In this document: one piece after another, positions 18,160 through 26,069 of the stretch
Layout: every line of letters begins with the position of its first letter
Numbering within the stretch: position 1 is the stretch's first letter
DNA from: JALHSW01 sp963720675
Lineage (GTDB): Bacteria; Actinomycetota; Acidimicrobiia; IMCC26256; PALSA-555
Assembly (NCBI GenBank): GCA_963720675.1
Contig: CAVRGH010000010.1
Span: 372,001 to 436,000, forward strand
Reading direction: 5' to 3'
DNA length: 64,000 bases
Translations under genes and position numbers: made by a program
The notes under the pieces: model-generated
Databases searched by the model: none
The model's input: only the letters and a program-made list of their open reading frames with translations
Told to the model about the DNA's origin: nothing

Positions 18160-19107
18160 TCACCGTGCCTCGTAGCGCTCGAGCACCCGCCGGGCTGCTC
18201 CGGCCACGATGGCGGCGGCCTCGGGTGGGCCCAGGACCTTCGCGGACGGTCCCAGCCCGAGCAGCAGTCGCTCGAGGAAGGCATCGCCGCTCACCGCGAG
18301 CACCACGTCGACGCGACCCCGAGCCCGCGCGGTGCGCGACTCGGTCGGGAGGCTGTCGGCGACCCAGGCCGCGGCAGGCTCCAGGCGCAGCCGCACCCGA
18401 AGGTCGTCGGGATCGGCCCGATACACCAGGTCGCCCTCTTCTTCGGGCACGTCGGGGTGCGGTTGCACGGGCTCGCCGGTGGAGCCGACGCTACGCACCC
18501 GGTCGATCCGGAACACCCGGCCCCCCTCGGCCCGGTAGCAATACCCCGCGAGGTACCAGGCGCCGAACGCGTTGAACACGCGCGCGGGGTCCACCACCCG
18601 GGTCGTCATCTCGTCGCGGGCGAACGAGTAGTACTCCAGCTCGACCTGTTCGCCCGCGTCGGCGGCGCTCCGCAGCGCGTCGAGATGGTCCGCTGCACCG
18701 ACGTGCACCGCGACCCCGCCCGTCGCACCGAGCGCCTCCTCCAGCTTCGCGAGCGCGGTCGCGAGCGGTCCCGAGGGATCGGAGCCGGGGACGGCGAGCA
18801 GCGCACGCCCGGCCGCCAGCAGTGCGAGCCCCTCCGCCGGCGAGAGCTGCAGCGGCCGGTCGAAGTACTCCGCGAGCCGGATGCTCACCGCGCCGTCGTC
18901 GCCGACCCAGACGTCGATGAGCCGGTCCGCCGTGTAGGGCGGGAGCCCGCACATGGGGAGCAGCTCGAGGTCCAGCTCGAGCTCGGCCTCGTCGATCTCG
19001 AAGCGCTCGGCCAGCTCCGGGAGCGTGACCCCCGGGTGAGCGAGGATCCAGGGCACCAGCGCGAGCATGCGCTGCAGCCGCGCCGCGGACTGGGGACGCG
19101 GGCTCAC
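18160..19107 (-). CDS. pafC: WYL-domain transcriptional regulator PafC
   Basis: A 315-residue protein with a winged-helix-like N-terminus (RLQRMLALVPWILAHPGVTLPELAERF and LLPMCGLPPY) and a central WYL domain (ELEYYSFARDEMTTRVVDP and AWYLAGYCYRAEGGRVFRIDRV). The C-terminal extension is the WCX-type arm. With PafB it forms PafBC, the activator of the RecA/LexA-independent DNA-damage response in mycobacteria, whose genes lie beside pafA. GTG 19107 overlaps the pafB stop (GTGA), so the pair is translationally coupled. Assignment as C rather than B follows order and the PafC-like N-terminus. Confidence 0.88.
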   Translation of the reverse strand: MSPRPQSAARLQRMLALVPWILAHPGVTLPELAERFEIDEAELELDLELLPMCGLPPYTADRLIDVWVGDDGAVSIRLAEYFDRPLQLSPAEGLALLAAGRALLAVPGSDPSGPLATALAKLEEALGATGGVAVHVGAADHLDALRSAADAGEQVELEYYSFARDEMTTRVVDPARVFNAFGAWYLAGYCYRAEGGRVFRIDRVRSVGSTGEPVQPHPDVPEEEGDLVYRADPDDLRVRLRLEPAAAWVADSLPTESRTARARGRVDVVLAVSGDAFLERLLLGLGPSAKVLGPPEAAAIVAGAARRVLERYEAR

Positions 19108-20051
19108 CTCCCGGCTCCCGCTCCCGTTGCTTCTCCCGTGAGAGCCTGGAGCCACACGACCATGTCGGCGCGCAGCTCGGGCGGTTCGAGCACCTCCGCG
19201 TGCTCGAGGAGCGCCAGCACCCAGGTGCGAAACGCCTCGCGGTTGACCACCCGGAGCTCGACCACCACTGCCCCGCCATCCATGCGCTCCACGACCGCGG
19301 TCTCGCCCAGGTCGTCGACGACCCACGCGGCTCGGGTCGCGTCGACCAGCACCCGTGCGTCGACCGGAGCCTCGTCGCCGTACGTGAGCGGATCCTCACG
19401 CAGGAACGCGGCGGGCTCGACGTCGGCGGGTGGTTCGAACGATCGCGGCGGCCCTGCGTCGGGTGCGCCCTCGATCCGATCGACACGGAACGAGCGGGGT
19501 GCGTCGCGGCCGACGTCGCGACCGACGACGTACCAGTGGCCGAAGCGGTGCACCACGCCGTAGGGCTCGAGCGTGCGGCGCTCGGTGCGGTAGCGGAACT
19601 CCAGCGTCCGGCGCTTCGCGACGGCGTCGAAGCAGTCGGCGAGCGCCGGCGTCACCTCGAGCTGGGCGACCGGCGGTGCGGCGGCGCCTTCGATGCCACC
19701 GAGCTTCCGCAGACCGGCCTGCGCCGCGCTGCCCTCCAGGCGCACCGCGGTGACCGCGACGTGCAGGGCGGCCCGCTCGCCGTCGGTGAGTCCGAGATCG
19801 GGCAGGTAGTAGTCGTCGGGACGGATGCGGTACCCCTGCTCCCCGCCCAGCGCGTCGACCGTCTCGACGCTGATGGGGATCCCGAGCTCGCGCAGGGTCT
19901 CCTTGTCCCGCTCGAACGCCCGCCGGCGCGCGACCTTCTCCTCGGGGTACGCGGGCTCGAGACGATCGGCGAGCTCGTCGAGCGTGAGCGGTCGACGGGT
20001 GTCGAGGAGCGTGGCGGTCAGGTTGAGCATCCGCTCCAACCGGTCGGTCAC
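19104..20051 (-). CDS. pafB: WYL-domain transcriptional regulator PafB, open to the upstream DUF3866 frame
   Basis: A 315-residue partner of PafC, the same length. The N-terminal HTH (RLERMLNLTATLLDTRRPLTLDELADRL) is followed by WYL sequence (LEFRYRTERRTLEPYGVVHRFGHWYVVGRDV) and a C-terminal WCX arm. GTG 20051 is preceded by AAGGGAG at about 5 bases, a strong ribosome site, so an independent start is likely. However, no stop codon separates it in frame from the DUF3866 coding sequence upstream: the whole stretch 19104-21155 is one open frame of 683 codons. It is therefore either a true fusion, an internal-start gene pair, or a missing stop caused by an indel. Confidence 0.85.
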   Translation of the reverse strand: MTDRLERMLNLTATLLDTRRPLTLDELADRLEPAYPEEKVARRRAFERDKETLRELGIPISVETVDALGGEQGYRIRPDDYYLPDLGLTDGERAALHVAVTAVRLEGSAAQAGLRKLGGIEGAAAPPVAQLEVTPALADCFDAVAKRRTLEFRYRTERRTLEPYGVVHRFGHWYVVGRDVGRDAPRSFRVDRIEGAPDAGPPRSFEPPADVEPAAFLREDPLTYGDEAPVDARVLVDATRAAWVVDDLGETAVVERMDGGAVVVELRVVNREAFRTWVLALLEHAEVLEPPELRADMVVWLQALTGEATGAGAGR

Positions 20052-21155
20052 CGCGCTCCCTTGTGGTCGCTGGCCCGGGCTCGTCTCCCATCGGGCTCGA
20101 GGCGCTCGACGGCGTAGCGTCCCGGCCGCTGCCGCGGCCTGGAAGAGCGCCGGGTCATCGGCCGCCGGTCGCCCCATCGAGGTGATCTCGAGGCCGTACC
20201 GGTCGAAGAGCGCGAGCACGTCCGGAGGTGACACCGCGACGATCTCGTGGCGGACGTCGAGGCCGGCCGCGGCCAGGTCGGCCCGCAGGCGAGCCTCCTC
20301 CTCGCCCCCGATCGCCGGGACGGGGATCACGATGCGCTCGCGGCATGCGAGCCGGAGCGCCGTCGCGGTGTGGTGCGACAGGCCGGCGTGGCGCTCGCGC
20401 GGGTCGGCGAACGACACGCGCAGGGCAGCGATCGCGACACCGCCGAGCGCGACCGTGGCGTCGAGGATCGGGCCGACCTCCATCCCCGAGAAGCCCAGCC
20501 GGGTGTTCGTGCCGACGATGCCCGGGCCCATGGCCACCACGGCGACGTCCGCGCCGGCCGCGTGGCGCGCGACGGCGAGCGCCGAGAACACCGAGACCGC
20601 CTCGAAGTCACCGCCGAAGGCGTGGCCGCACGTCACCGTGGCGTCGATCAGTCCCCGCTCACGCAGCTCGAACACCAGGTCGGAGAGGGCGAGCGGCAGT
20701 CCGGCGCCGTCGGTCATCACATACACGAGCCGGGCGTCCGGTGCCGCGTCCTTGACCGCGACGGCGACTGCGGGCAGCTGGCTGTGGAGCGCGGCCGCGA
20801 CCACCGGCATGCCGTGGATCGACTCCACCTCGGCCAACTGGTCCAGGTGCTCCTCGGTGCTGCCGACGTCGGCCTGCAGGCTCGTGTAGCGGCCCTTGAT
20901 GATGTGGCCGGGACCCTTCTGGCTCCAGCCGTCACGGGCCAGGTTCCAGTGCACGACGTGCCATCCGCCGGTGCCGAGCCCGAGCTCGACCGCCGTCGTG
21001 TTCACCACGACCTGGTCGCCCGGCGCGACCGTGCCCGAGAGCTGGGTGAGGACGTAGGCACGCTCGGGACCGGCGCCCAGCTCGACCTCGACGCGCTGCA
21101 GCCCGGGACGTTCCACGAGCAAGCGGAGGACGGTCCCGGTCCGGAAAGAAGGCAA
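20052..21155 (-). CDS. DUF3866-family protein (reads in frame into PafB)
   Basis: About 365 residues of the actinobacterial DUF3866 family, commonly found next to pafA. Start TTG 21155 lies 6 bases after the pafA stop. Recognisable parts are LLVERPGLQRVEV with a small beta domain, VHWNLARDGWSQKGPGHIIK, PVVAAALHSQLPAVA, VYVMTDGAGLPLALSDLV, VTCGHAFGGDFEAV, VVAMGPGIVGTNTRLGFSG and ALRVSFADPRERHAGLSHHT. The conserved GHAFGGD and GPGxxGTxTxxGFSG suggest a Gly-rich catalytic or nucleotide site, but no function is established. After GLEITSMGRPAADDP the sequence becomes low-complexity and continues without a stop into PafB. Confidence 0.78.
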
Positions 21156-21161
21156 CGGTTG

Positions 21162-22520
21162 CTACAGCGACGCGATGAGCCGCTCGACGCGCTCGTCGCG
21201 CGACTTGAACGGGTCCTTGCAGAGCACGGTGCGCTGCGCCTGGTCGTTGAGCTTCAAGTGCACCCAGTCGACGGTGTAGTCGCGCTTGCGCTCCTTGGCC
21301 CGCTTGATGAACGCCCCGCGCAGGCGGGCGCGGGTCGTCTGCGGAGGTGTGGTGACCGCGGTCTCGATCTCCTCGTCGGTCGCGGTGCGGTCGACCTGAC
21401 CGCGACGTTCGAGGAGGTAGTAGAGCGACCGCGCTCGGGTGACATCGTGGTAGGCGAGGTCGACCAGCGCGACGCGCGGGTGCGTCAGCGGGAGATCGTG
21501 GCGTTCCCGGTAGGCCTCGATGAGGTGGTGCTTGATGACCCAGTCCACCTCGGTCTTGAGCTTGAGCGGATCGCTCTCGAGGTGGGTCATCACGTGCTCC
21601 CACATCTCGAGCGCCTGCTGCTCGAGGGGCGACAGCCCCTTCTTCTTCGCGAACTTCAGGGCCCGGTTCAGGTACTCGGCCTGCACCTCGACTGCCGAGA
21701 GCTCCCGGCCGTTGGCGAGGCGGATCCTGCGGCGGCACGTCATGTCGTGGCTGATCTCGCGGATCGCCCGGATCGGGTTCTCCAGCGACAGGTCACGCCA
21801 CGGGCTCGGGTCCTCTTCGAGCATGCGGAGCATGATCGACATCGTCCCGAGCTTGAGGAACGTCGTGTACTCGCTCATGTTGGAGTCGCCGACGATCACG
21901 TGCAGCCGGCGGAAGCGCTCGGCATCCGCGTGCGGTTCGTCGCGAGTGTTGATGATCGGGCGCGAGCGCGTGGTCGCGCTGGACACGCCTTCCCAGATGT
22001 GCTCGGCCCGCTGCGAGATGCAGTACATCGCCCCACGGGCGGTCTGCAGCACCTTCCCGGCGCCGGCGTAGACCTGGCGCGTGACGAGGAACGGGATCAG
22101 CACGTCGGTGAACTTCGTGAAGTCGCCCTCCCGCTCCACCAGGTAGTTCTCGTGACACCCGTAGGAGTTCCCGGCGGAGTCGGTGTTGTTCTTGAAGAGG
22201 AACACTTCGCCACGGATGCCCTCCTCGCGGAGGCGCTGCTCGGCACTGCGCACCAGCCCCTCGAGGATCCGCTCGCCCGCCTTGTCGTGCACGACGAGAT
22301 CGGCGATGGAATCGCATTCAGGTGTCGCGTACTCCGGGTGGCTCCCGACGTCGAGGTAGAGCCGGGCGCCGTTCTCGAGGAAGACGTTGCTGGAGCGGCC
22401 CCACGACACGACCCTCCGGAAGAGGTAGCGGGCCACCTCGTCGGGGCTCAGGCGCCGCTGGCCGCGGAGTGTGCACGTGACTCCGTACTCGTTCTCGAGA
22501 CCGAAGATCCGCCGTTCCAC
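21162..22520 (-). CDS. pafA: Pup-protein ligase PafA
   Basis: A 452-residue glutamine-synthetase-like ligase that attaches deamidated Pup to lysines of target proteins using ATP. The N-terminal IFGLENEYG carries the Mg-binding Glu9. [15 protein letters not shown] contains Asp57, the position of the catalytic base in the family. [20 protein letters not shown] and [13 protein letters not shown] are the nucleotide-binding stretches. No Dop-loop insertion is present, which separates it from Dop at 26070-27572. Start GTG 22520. The gene heads the pafA-DUF3866-pafB-pafC run, and a strong inverted repeat at 22530-22563 separates it from the secreted-protein gene upstream. Confidence 0.96.
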   Translation of the reverse strand: MERRIFGLENEYGVTCTLRGQRRLSPDEVARYLFRRVVSWGRSSNVFLENGARLYLDVGSHPEYATPECDSIADLVVHDKAGERILEGLVRSAEQRLREEGIRGEVFLFKNNTDSAGNSYGCHENYLVEREGDFTKFTDVLIPFLVTRQVYAGAGKVLQTARGAMYCISQRAEHIWEGVSSATTRSRPIINTRDEPHADAERFRRLHVIVGDSNMSEYTTFLKLGTMSIMLRMLEEDPSPWRDLSLENPIRAIREISHDMTCRRRIRLANGRELSAVEVQAEYLNRALKFAKKKGLSPLEQQALEMWEHVMTHLESDPLKLKTEVDWVIKHHLIEAYRERHDLPLTHPRVALVDLAYHDVTRARSLYYLLERRGQVDRTATDEEIETAVTTPPQTTRARLRGAFIKRAKERKRDYTVDWVHLKLNDQAQRTVLCKDPFKSRDERVERLIASL

Positions 22521-22529
22521 GGCTGAATC

Positions 22530-22563
22530 GTACCGGCCCCGGGGCGGACCCCGGGACCGGTAC
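22530..22563. terminator. inverted repeat between the secreted-protein gene and pafA
   Basis: A 15-base arm GTACCGGCCCCGGGG pairs with CCCCGGGACCGGTAC with one C/A mismatch, around a CGGA tetraloop. It lies just after the minus-strand gene ending at 22590 and 10 bases before the pafA start. There is no T-run, as is common for actinobacterial terminators. It could instead be a regulatory leader hairpin for pafA. Confidence 0.6.
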
Positions 22564-22589
22564 CTGCTCGACTCGGAACGGTCAGGCGA

Positions 22590-23168
22590 TCAGCCGCCGA
22601 CGACCGGGAAGATCTTCTTGCAGGTCTTCTCGTCCCCGATCGCACCGATCACGTCCTGGTCGGTGACCTTGCTGAGGTCGGTGGTGTCCACGCCGAGCAG
22701 CTGCAACGCGACCTCGAACTGCGTCACGTCGGCCTGGAAGGCCACGCCGCTCGCGTCCGCCGCCTGGAACTTCTCCAGCGCGTCGGAGACCTTCGTCTGC
22801 AGCTTGCTGAGGTCGCTGGACATGATCTTCGCGATCTTCTTGCCGCTGTCGACGTCGGGGTAGACCTTGGCGAGCTTCGCCTTGCGCTTGGCGATCAACG
22901 CGAGGAAGTCGTCCGCGGCGGTCACCGCTGCCGTCTGGAACGCCACCGGATCGGCGCTCGGCGCCGAGGTGTACGCCGCCGTGAACGCGTCGAGGTCCTC
23001 GCCGATCACCGAGTTGTACGTGCCACAGAGGACCTTGGCGTACTTCGCCTCCGACACCGGCTTCTGCTTGGCGGCGGCGACGGATGCCCCGGCCGCCGAG
23101 ACGCCGGCGAGCGGGACCATCACGGTCACCGCGATCAGGGCCAGCCCTGCTCGTCCGAGCTTGCTCAC
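22590..23168 (-). CDS. secreted protein of unknown function
   Basis: A 192-residue exported protein. A clear signal peptide (residues 1-30: KLGRAGLALIAVTVMVPLAGVSAAGA) precedes a mature helical domain of about 160 residues with two Cys (CGTYNS near the start, TCKKIF at the end) likely forming a disulfide. GTG 23168 is preceded by AGGAG at about 7 bases. The mature domain resembles other small alpha-helical actinobacterial exported proteins, but no family is recognised. The 143 bases to the divergent DUF2007 gene presumably hold its promoter. Confidence 0.75.
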   Translation of the reverse strand: MSKLGRAGLALIAVTVMVPLAGVSAAGASVAAAKQKPVSEAKYAKVLCGTYNSVIGEDLDAFTAAYTSAPSADPVAFQTAAVTAADDFLALIAKRKAKLAKVYPDVDSGKKIAKIMSSDLSKLQTKVSDALEKFQAADASGVAFQADVTQFEVALQLLGVDTTDLSKVTDQDVIGAIGDEKTCKKIFPVVGG

Positions 23169-23311
23169 GAAACGCTCCTGTTCGTCTGGGGATCCGGTGT
23201 CACGCTGCACCGTTGCTGCAGAGCATGACGTGGTGCACCGAGTATCGCTTACCGGGCCCGTTCGCGATGCACCGCCCACCGATCGGCCGGGTGCCTGCCT
23301 AGGATCGCGCG

Positions 23312-23668
23312 GTGGTGCCCATGCGTCAGGTCACGTGGGTCAGCGGCTCCTTCCGGGCGCACGTCCTCGCGGCCCGACTCGAGTCCGAGGGCATCGACGT
23401 GCAGCTCCGGGGTGCGCTCGATTCCCAGTACGCGCTGACGGTCGGCGCGCTCGCCCGAGTCGACGTCTGGGTCCCCGAGGATCAGCTCGAGGACGCCGAG
23501 TACGTCCTGCTCTCGAACGAGGTCGACGACGCGCTGGACGCCCCGCCGTCGTGGGCCGGTCCGCGATCACCCCAGTTCCCGCGCCGGTGGTTGCGGTGGT
23601 GCGCGGTGCTCGTGCTCGCGACCGCCGGCCTCGTGCCCGTGGTGGCGTACCTCGCCGAGCGGCGATAG
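23312..23668 (+). CDS. DUF2007-like domain protein with a C-terminal membrane helix
   Basis: A 118-residue protein. The first 75 residues (TWVSGSFRAHVLAARLESEGIDVQL, then VDVWVPEDQLEDAEYVL) match the DUF2007 ferredoxin-like fold proposed as a signal-transducing domain. A membrane helix follows at about 96-113, then a basic end. A second, slightly downstream start (ATG at 23321) is possible. It is convergent with prcA; its stop lies within a short GC hairpin. Confidence 0.72.
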   Translation: MVPMRQVTWVSGSFRAHVLAARLESEGIDVQLRGALDSQYALTVGALARVDVWVPEDQLEDAEYVLLSNEVDDALDAPPSWAGPRSPQFPRRWLRWCAVLVLATAGLVPVVAYLAERR

Positions 23669-23674
23669 CGCCGC
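23659..23674. terminator. short GC hairpin between convergent DUF2007 and prcA genes
   Basis: GCGGCG, loop ATAG, CGCCGC overlaps the TAG stop of the DUF2007 gene and lies 10 bases from the prcA stop. It is a symmetrical hairpin suited to bidirectional termination, but it is short and has no T-run. Confidence 0.4.
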
Positions 23675-23684
23675 CCGGTACCGG

Positions 23685-24371
23685 TCAGGAGGCGGCGAGC
23701 ACCGCTTCGAGGTCGGCGGCGCGCACCCTACGGAAGGCACGGCGCTCCTTCGTGCGGTCGAGGAACGCGACCTCGAGCTGCGCGGCGGTGAGGGTGACCC
23801 CGTCGGCTCCCGCGAGCACGGATGCACCGAGGCGGATCGCCTCGTCGCGCGTCAAGTCGGCGCGGTACTGCGCCATGAGGGCGGTGGCGATCGTGTCGGC
23901 CTCACCACCGAGGACGGTGGCGCCCTCTTCGTCCATCACCGTGCCGTCGTAGAGGATGTGGAAGAGCTCGTCGTCGGCCGGCGACGCCCCGGCCTGCGCG
24001 ACCAGGATCTCGACCTCGTAGGGCTTCATCTCGTGGGTGAACACCTGACCCAGCGTCTGCGCGTACGCGTTCGCGAGCGCACGGGCGTTCACGTCCTCGC
24101 GCGAGAAGGAGTAGCCCTTCAGGTCGGCCTGGCGCACACCGGCGATGCGCAGCATCTCGAACTCGTTGTACTTGCCGACGCCCGCGAACGCGATGTGGTC
24201 GTAGATCTCGCTGATCTTGTAGAGCGTGCGCGATGGATTCTCGGCGACGATCACCACACCGTCGGCCGCGCTGATCGCGACCAGGCTCTTCCCTCGGGCG
24301 ATGCCCTTCCACGCGTAGTCGGCGCGGTCCTTCATCACCTGCTCGGGCGAGACGTAGAAGGGCATCGTCAT
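23685..24371 (-). CDS. prcA: 20S proteasome alpha subunit
   Basis: A 228-residue alpha subunit forming the outer, gating rings of the 20S core. The N-terminus PFYVSPEQVMKDRADYAWKGIARGKS is the characteristic actinobacterial alpha start. NPSRTLYKISEIYDHIAFAG and the later YDGTVMDEEG are family features. It lacks an N-terminal catalytic Thr. ATG 24371 overlaps the prcB stop (ATGA), giving the fixed stoichiometric prcB-prcA operon. It ends in a charged helix and Ala-rich tail, and the likely gate is the flexible N-terminus. Confidence 0.96.
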   Translation of the reverse strand: MTMPFYVSPEQVMKDRADYAWKGIARGKSLVAISAADGVVIVAENPSRTLYKISEIYDHIAFAGVGKYNEFEMLRIAGVRQADLKGYSFSREDVNARALANAYAQTLGQVFTHEMKPYEVEILVAQAGASPADDELFHILYDGTVMDEEGATVLGGEADTIATALMAQYRADLTRDEAIRLGASVLAGADGVTLTAAQLEVAFLDRTKERRAFRRVRAADLEAVLAAS

Positions 24372-25177
24372 AGCCCGGCCCCCTCCTCGCGCCCACCGAC
24401 CGCGGCGTCGGCGCGGCTCGCGATCTCCTCGTCGGGAACCGCGGCGTACCCCGTCGCGTCGATCACCGCGACCGTGGGGAAGATGCGCCGCACGAGGTCC
24501 GGCCCACCCGTCGCGGCGTCCTCGTCGGCCGCCGCGAACAGCGCTCGGAGCGCCAGGTCGACCGTGTCGTCGCGAGAGAGGTCCTCCCGCCACTGCGACT
24601 TGATCCAGTTCCGGGCGTGCACCCCGCCGGACCCGTTGGTCTGGAAGTCGGTCTCCTCGTACTTCCCACCGGTCACATCGAAGCTGTACACCCTGCCCCG
24701 CGAACGACGGTCGTCGAACCCGGCGAACAGGGGGATCACGACGAAGCCCTGCAGGGCAGCCGGGAGGTTCGTGCGCACCATGAGGGCCAGCTGGTTGGCC
24801 TTGCCCTCGAGGGTGAGCTGCTCCCCCTCGATCTTCTCGTAGTGCTCGAGCTGGGTCTGGAAGAGGCGCACCATCTCGACGGCCGGCCCCGCGGCACCGG
24901 CGATCGCGATGCCGGAGAAGTCGTCGGCGGGAAACACCTTCTCGATCCGTCGGCTGGCGATGGCCATGCCCGCGGTCGCCCGCCGGTCACCGGCCATCAC
25001 CACCCCGTCGGCGTACCGGACGGCGACCACGGTCGTGCCGTGCACGATCTCGGGCATCGCCGCGGAGAGGTCGCCCGACCGCGGCGTCGCCTCGGGTGCG
25101 ACGCGCCGCAACAGGTCGTGGAAGGACGCGCCCGGATCGGATCCCGACGCGAAGAACGGAAGTGGTGAGTCGTTCAT
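24368..25177 (-). CDS. prcB: 20S proteasome beta subunit
   Basis: A 269-residue precursor of the catalytic beta subunit. A propeptide of 47 residues ends at HG, and cleavage exposes Thr48 of TTVVAVRYADGVVMAGDRRAT as the N-terminal nucleophile. Lys and Asp partners lie in RRIEKVFPADD and AGDRR. The start ATG 25177 gives a propeptide of ordinary length. The gene is 13 bases downstream of the decayed endonuclease-like gene that separates it from pup; in most actinobacteria pup directly precedes prcB. Confidence 0.96.
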   Translation of the reverse strand: MNDSPLPFFASGSDPGASFHDLLRRVAPEATPRSGDLSAAMPEIVHGTTVVAVRYADGVVMAGDRRATAGMAIASRRIEKVFPADDFSGIAIAGAAGPAVEMVRLFQTQLEHYEKIEGEQLTLEGKANQLALMVRTNLPAALQGFVVIPLFAGFDDRRSRGRVYSFDVTGGKYEETDFQTNGSGGVHARNWIKSQWREDLSRDDTVDLALRALFAAADEDAATGGPDLVRRIFPTVAVIDATGYAAVPDEEIASRADAAVGGREEGAGL

Positions 25178-25190
25178 CAGGGGCGAAAGC

Positions 25191-25757
25191 CTACCCCGCT
25201 GCCCTCACGAGCCCCCGAGCCCGCTCGACCGTGATGTCGTGCAAGTCGTAGACGCCCGACGGTGCGAAGCCGCCAGCGTCGAGGTAGTCGAATGCTCGCG
25301 CTGCTAGCGCTGAGCTCTCCTGCAGCTGCCCAAGGGCGTTGTTGCAACGGACGCAGAGGACGCCGCGCACGAGGTCGTCGATGGTGATCGACGTGGAACG
25401 AGACACCCTCGGCAGGCTGGAGCCCGACAGATCGCGCATCCGCCGCCTTGGACGAACAGCATGCTCGTCGTAGTCCTCGAGGGTCAGTCCGAAGGTTCGT
25501 CGGAGATGCCCCGCCCGGCTCTTCGCGCTTCCGAGTCGCCGGTACTGGCGCCGTCGGTACTGATGCACGATGCTCAGCGTTCTCGTGCTGCCACCGTTTG
25601 ACGTTCGCGATCGCAGTCGTTCGCGGTTCTTCGCTGATACCACGGCCTTCGCCGCGCGGCGTGACAGGCCTTGCAGATCGCCACGGAGTCCATCGACGCA
25701 GCCGGGCGCGGCATAGAACTCCTCGAACGCGGCTTGCTCTCTCCGCACTTCGTGCAC
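25191..25757 (-). pseudogene. relic of an endonuclease VII-like HNH gene with many frameshifts
   Basis: The strand carries all parts of a recombination-endonuclease-VII-type nuclease, scattered over three frames. In order: EACTKCGESKP (frame C), FEEFYAAPGCVDGLRGD (A), CKACHAARRR (C), a basic linker (NVKRWQHENAEH in B), RRTFGLTLEDYDE (A), MLFVQGGGCAICRAPA (C), PAEGVSFHVDHH (B) and RGVLCVRCNNALGQL (A). Together these give the paired CxxC zinc sites and the DH.H nuclease core, but at least five frame changes in about 570 bases are needed, so no functional protein is made. The listed span is the longest open frame (188 codons). G+C is visibly lower than in neighbouring genes, suggesting a transferred mobile or phage gene. 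It sits between pup and prcB. Confidence 0.8.
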
Positions 25758-25803
25758 GCTTCATGGAGCGAACGGTACGGACGGGGTGTGACAGCTACGC
25801 AAC

Positions 25804-25819
25804 GGCCCGCTTCGGGGCC
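25804..25819. terminator. hairpin just downstream of pup
   Basis: On the minus strand, GGCCC, loop CGAAGC, GGGCC begins 13 bases after the pup stop codon. It would end or attenuate transcription from pup towards the proteasome genes. No U-run follows. Confidence 0.4.
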
Positions 25820-25831
25820 TTGTACGAAACT

Positions 25832-26026
25832 CTACTGGCCGCCTTTTTGTACATAGGATTTTACAAAGTCCTCGGCGTTGTCCTCGAGGACCTCGTCGAT
25901 CTCGTCGAGGAGGTCGTCGAGCTCACCCTTGAGCTTCTCACCGCGCTCGTTGGGTGCGGTCTTGACCTCGACCTCTTCGACCCGCTCCTTGGGAGCCGGC
26001 TTCTGCTTGCGCTGTTGCTCGGGCAT
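25832..26026 (-). CDS. pup: prokaryotic ubiquitin-like protein Pup
   Basis: A 64-residue Lys/Glu-rich disordered protein that tags substrates for the proteasome. It ends in GGQ, so Dop must deamidate the last Gln to Glu before PafA can use it. The central helix-forming stretch (ERGEKLKGELDDLLDEIDEVLEDNAEDFVKSYVQ) is the ARC/Mpa-binding segment. GGAGGG precedes the ATG by about 9 bases. Oddly, the last dozen codons use rare AT-rich triplets (TTT, GTA, AAA, TAT, GTA, CAA, AAA) in an otherwise GC-rich gene, directly next to the endonuclease relic. Confidence 0.97.
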   Translation of the reverse strand: MPEQQRKQKPAPKERVEEVEVKTAPNERGEKLKGELDDLLDEIDEVLEDNAEDFVKSYVQKGGQ

Positions 26027-26069
26027 GGGGGTGGCCCTCCGTCGCGTGGACGTACCAGTTCTAGTCGGA

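Noticed and set aside
20247..22526. Long plus-strand open frame opposite pafA and DUF3866
   Set aside because: Antisense shadow in GC-rich coding DNA; the minus strand has all PafA motifs.
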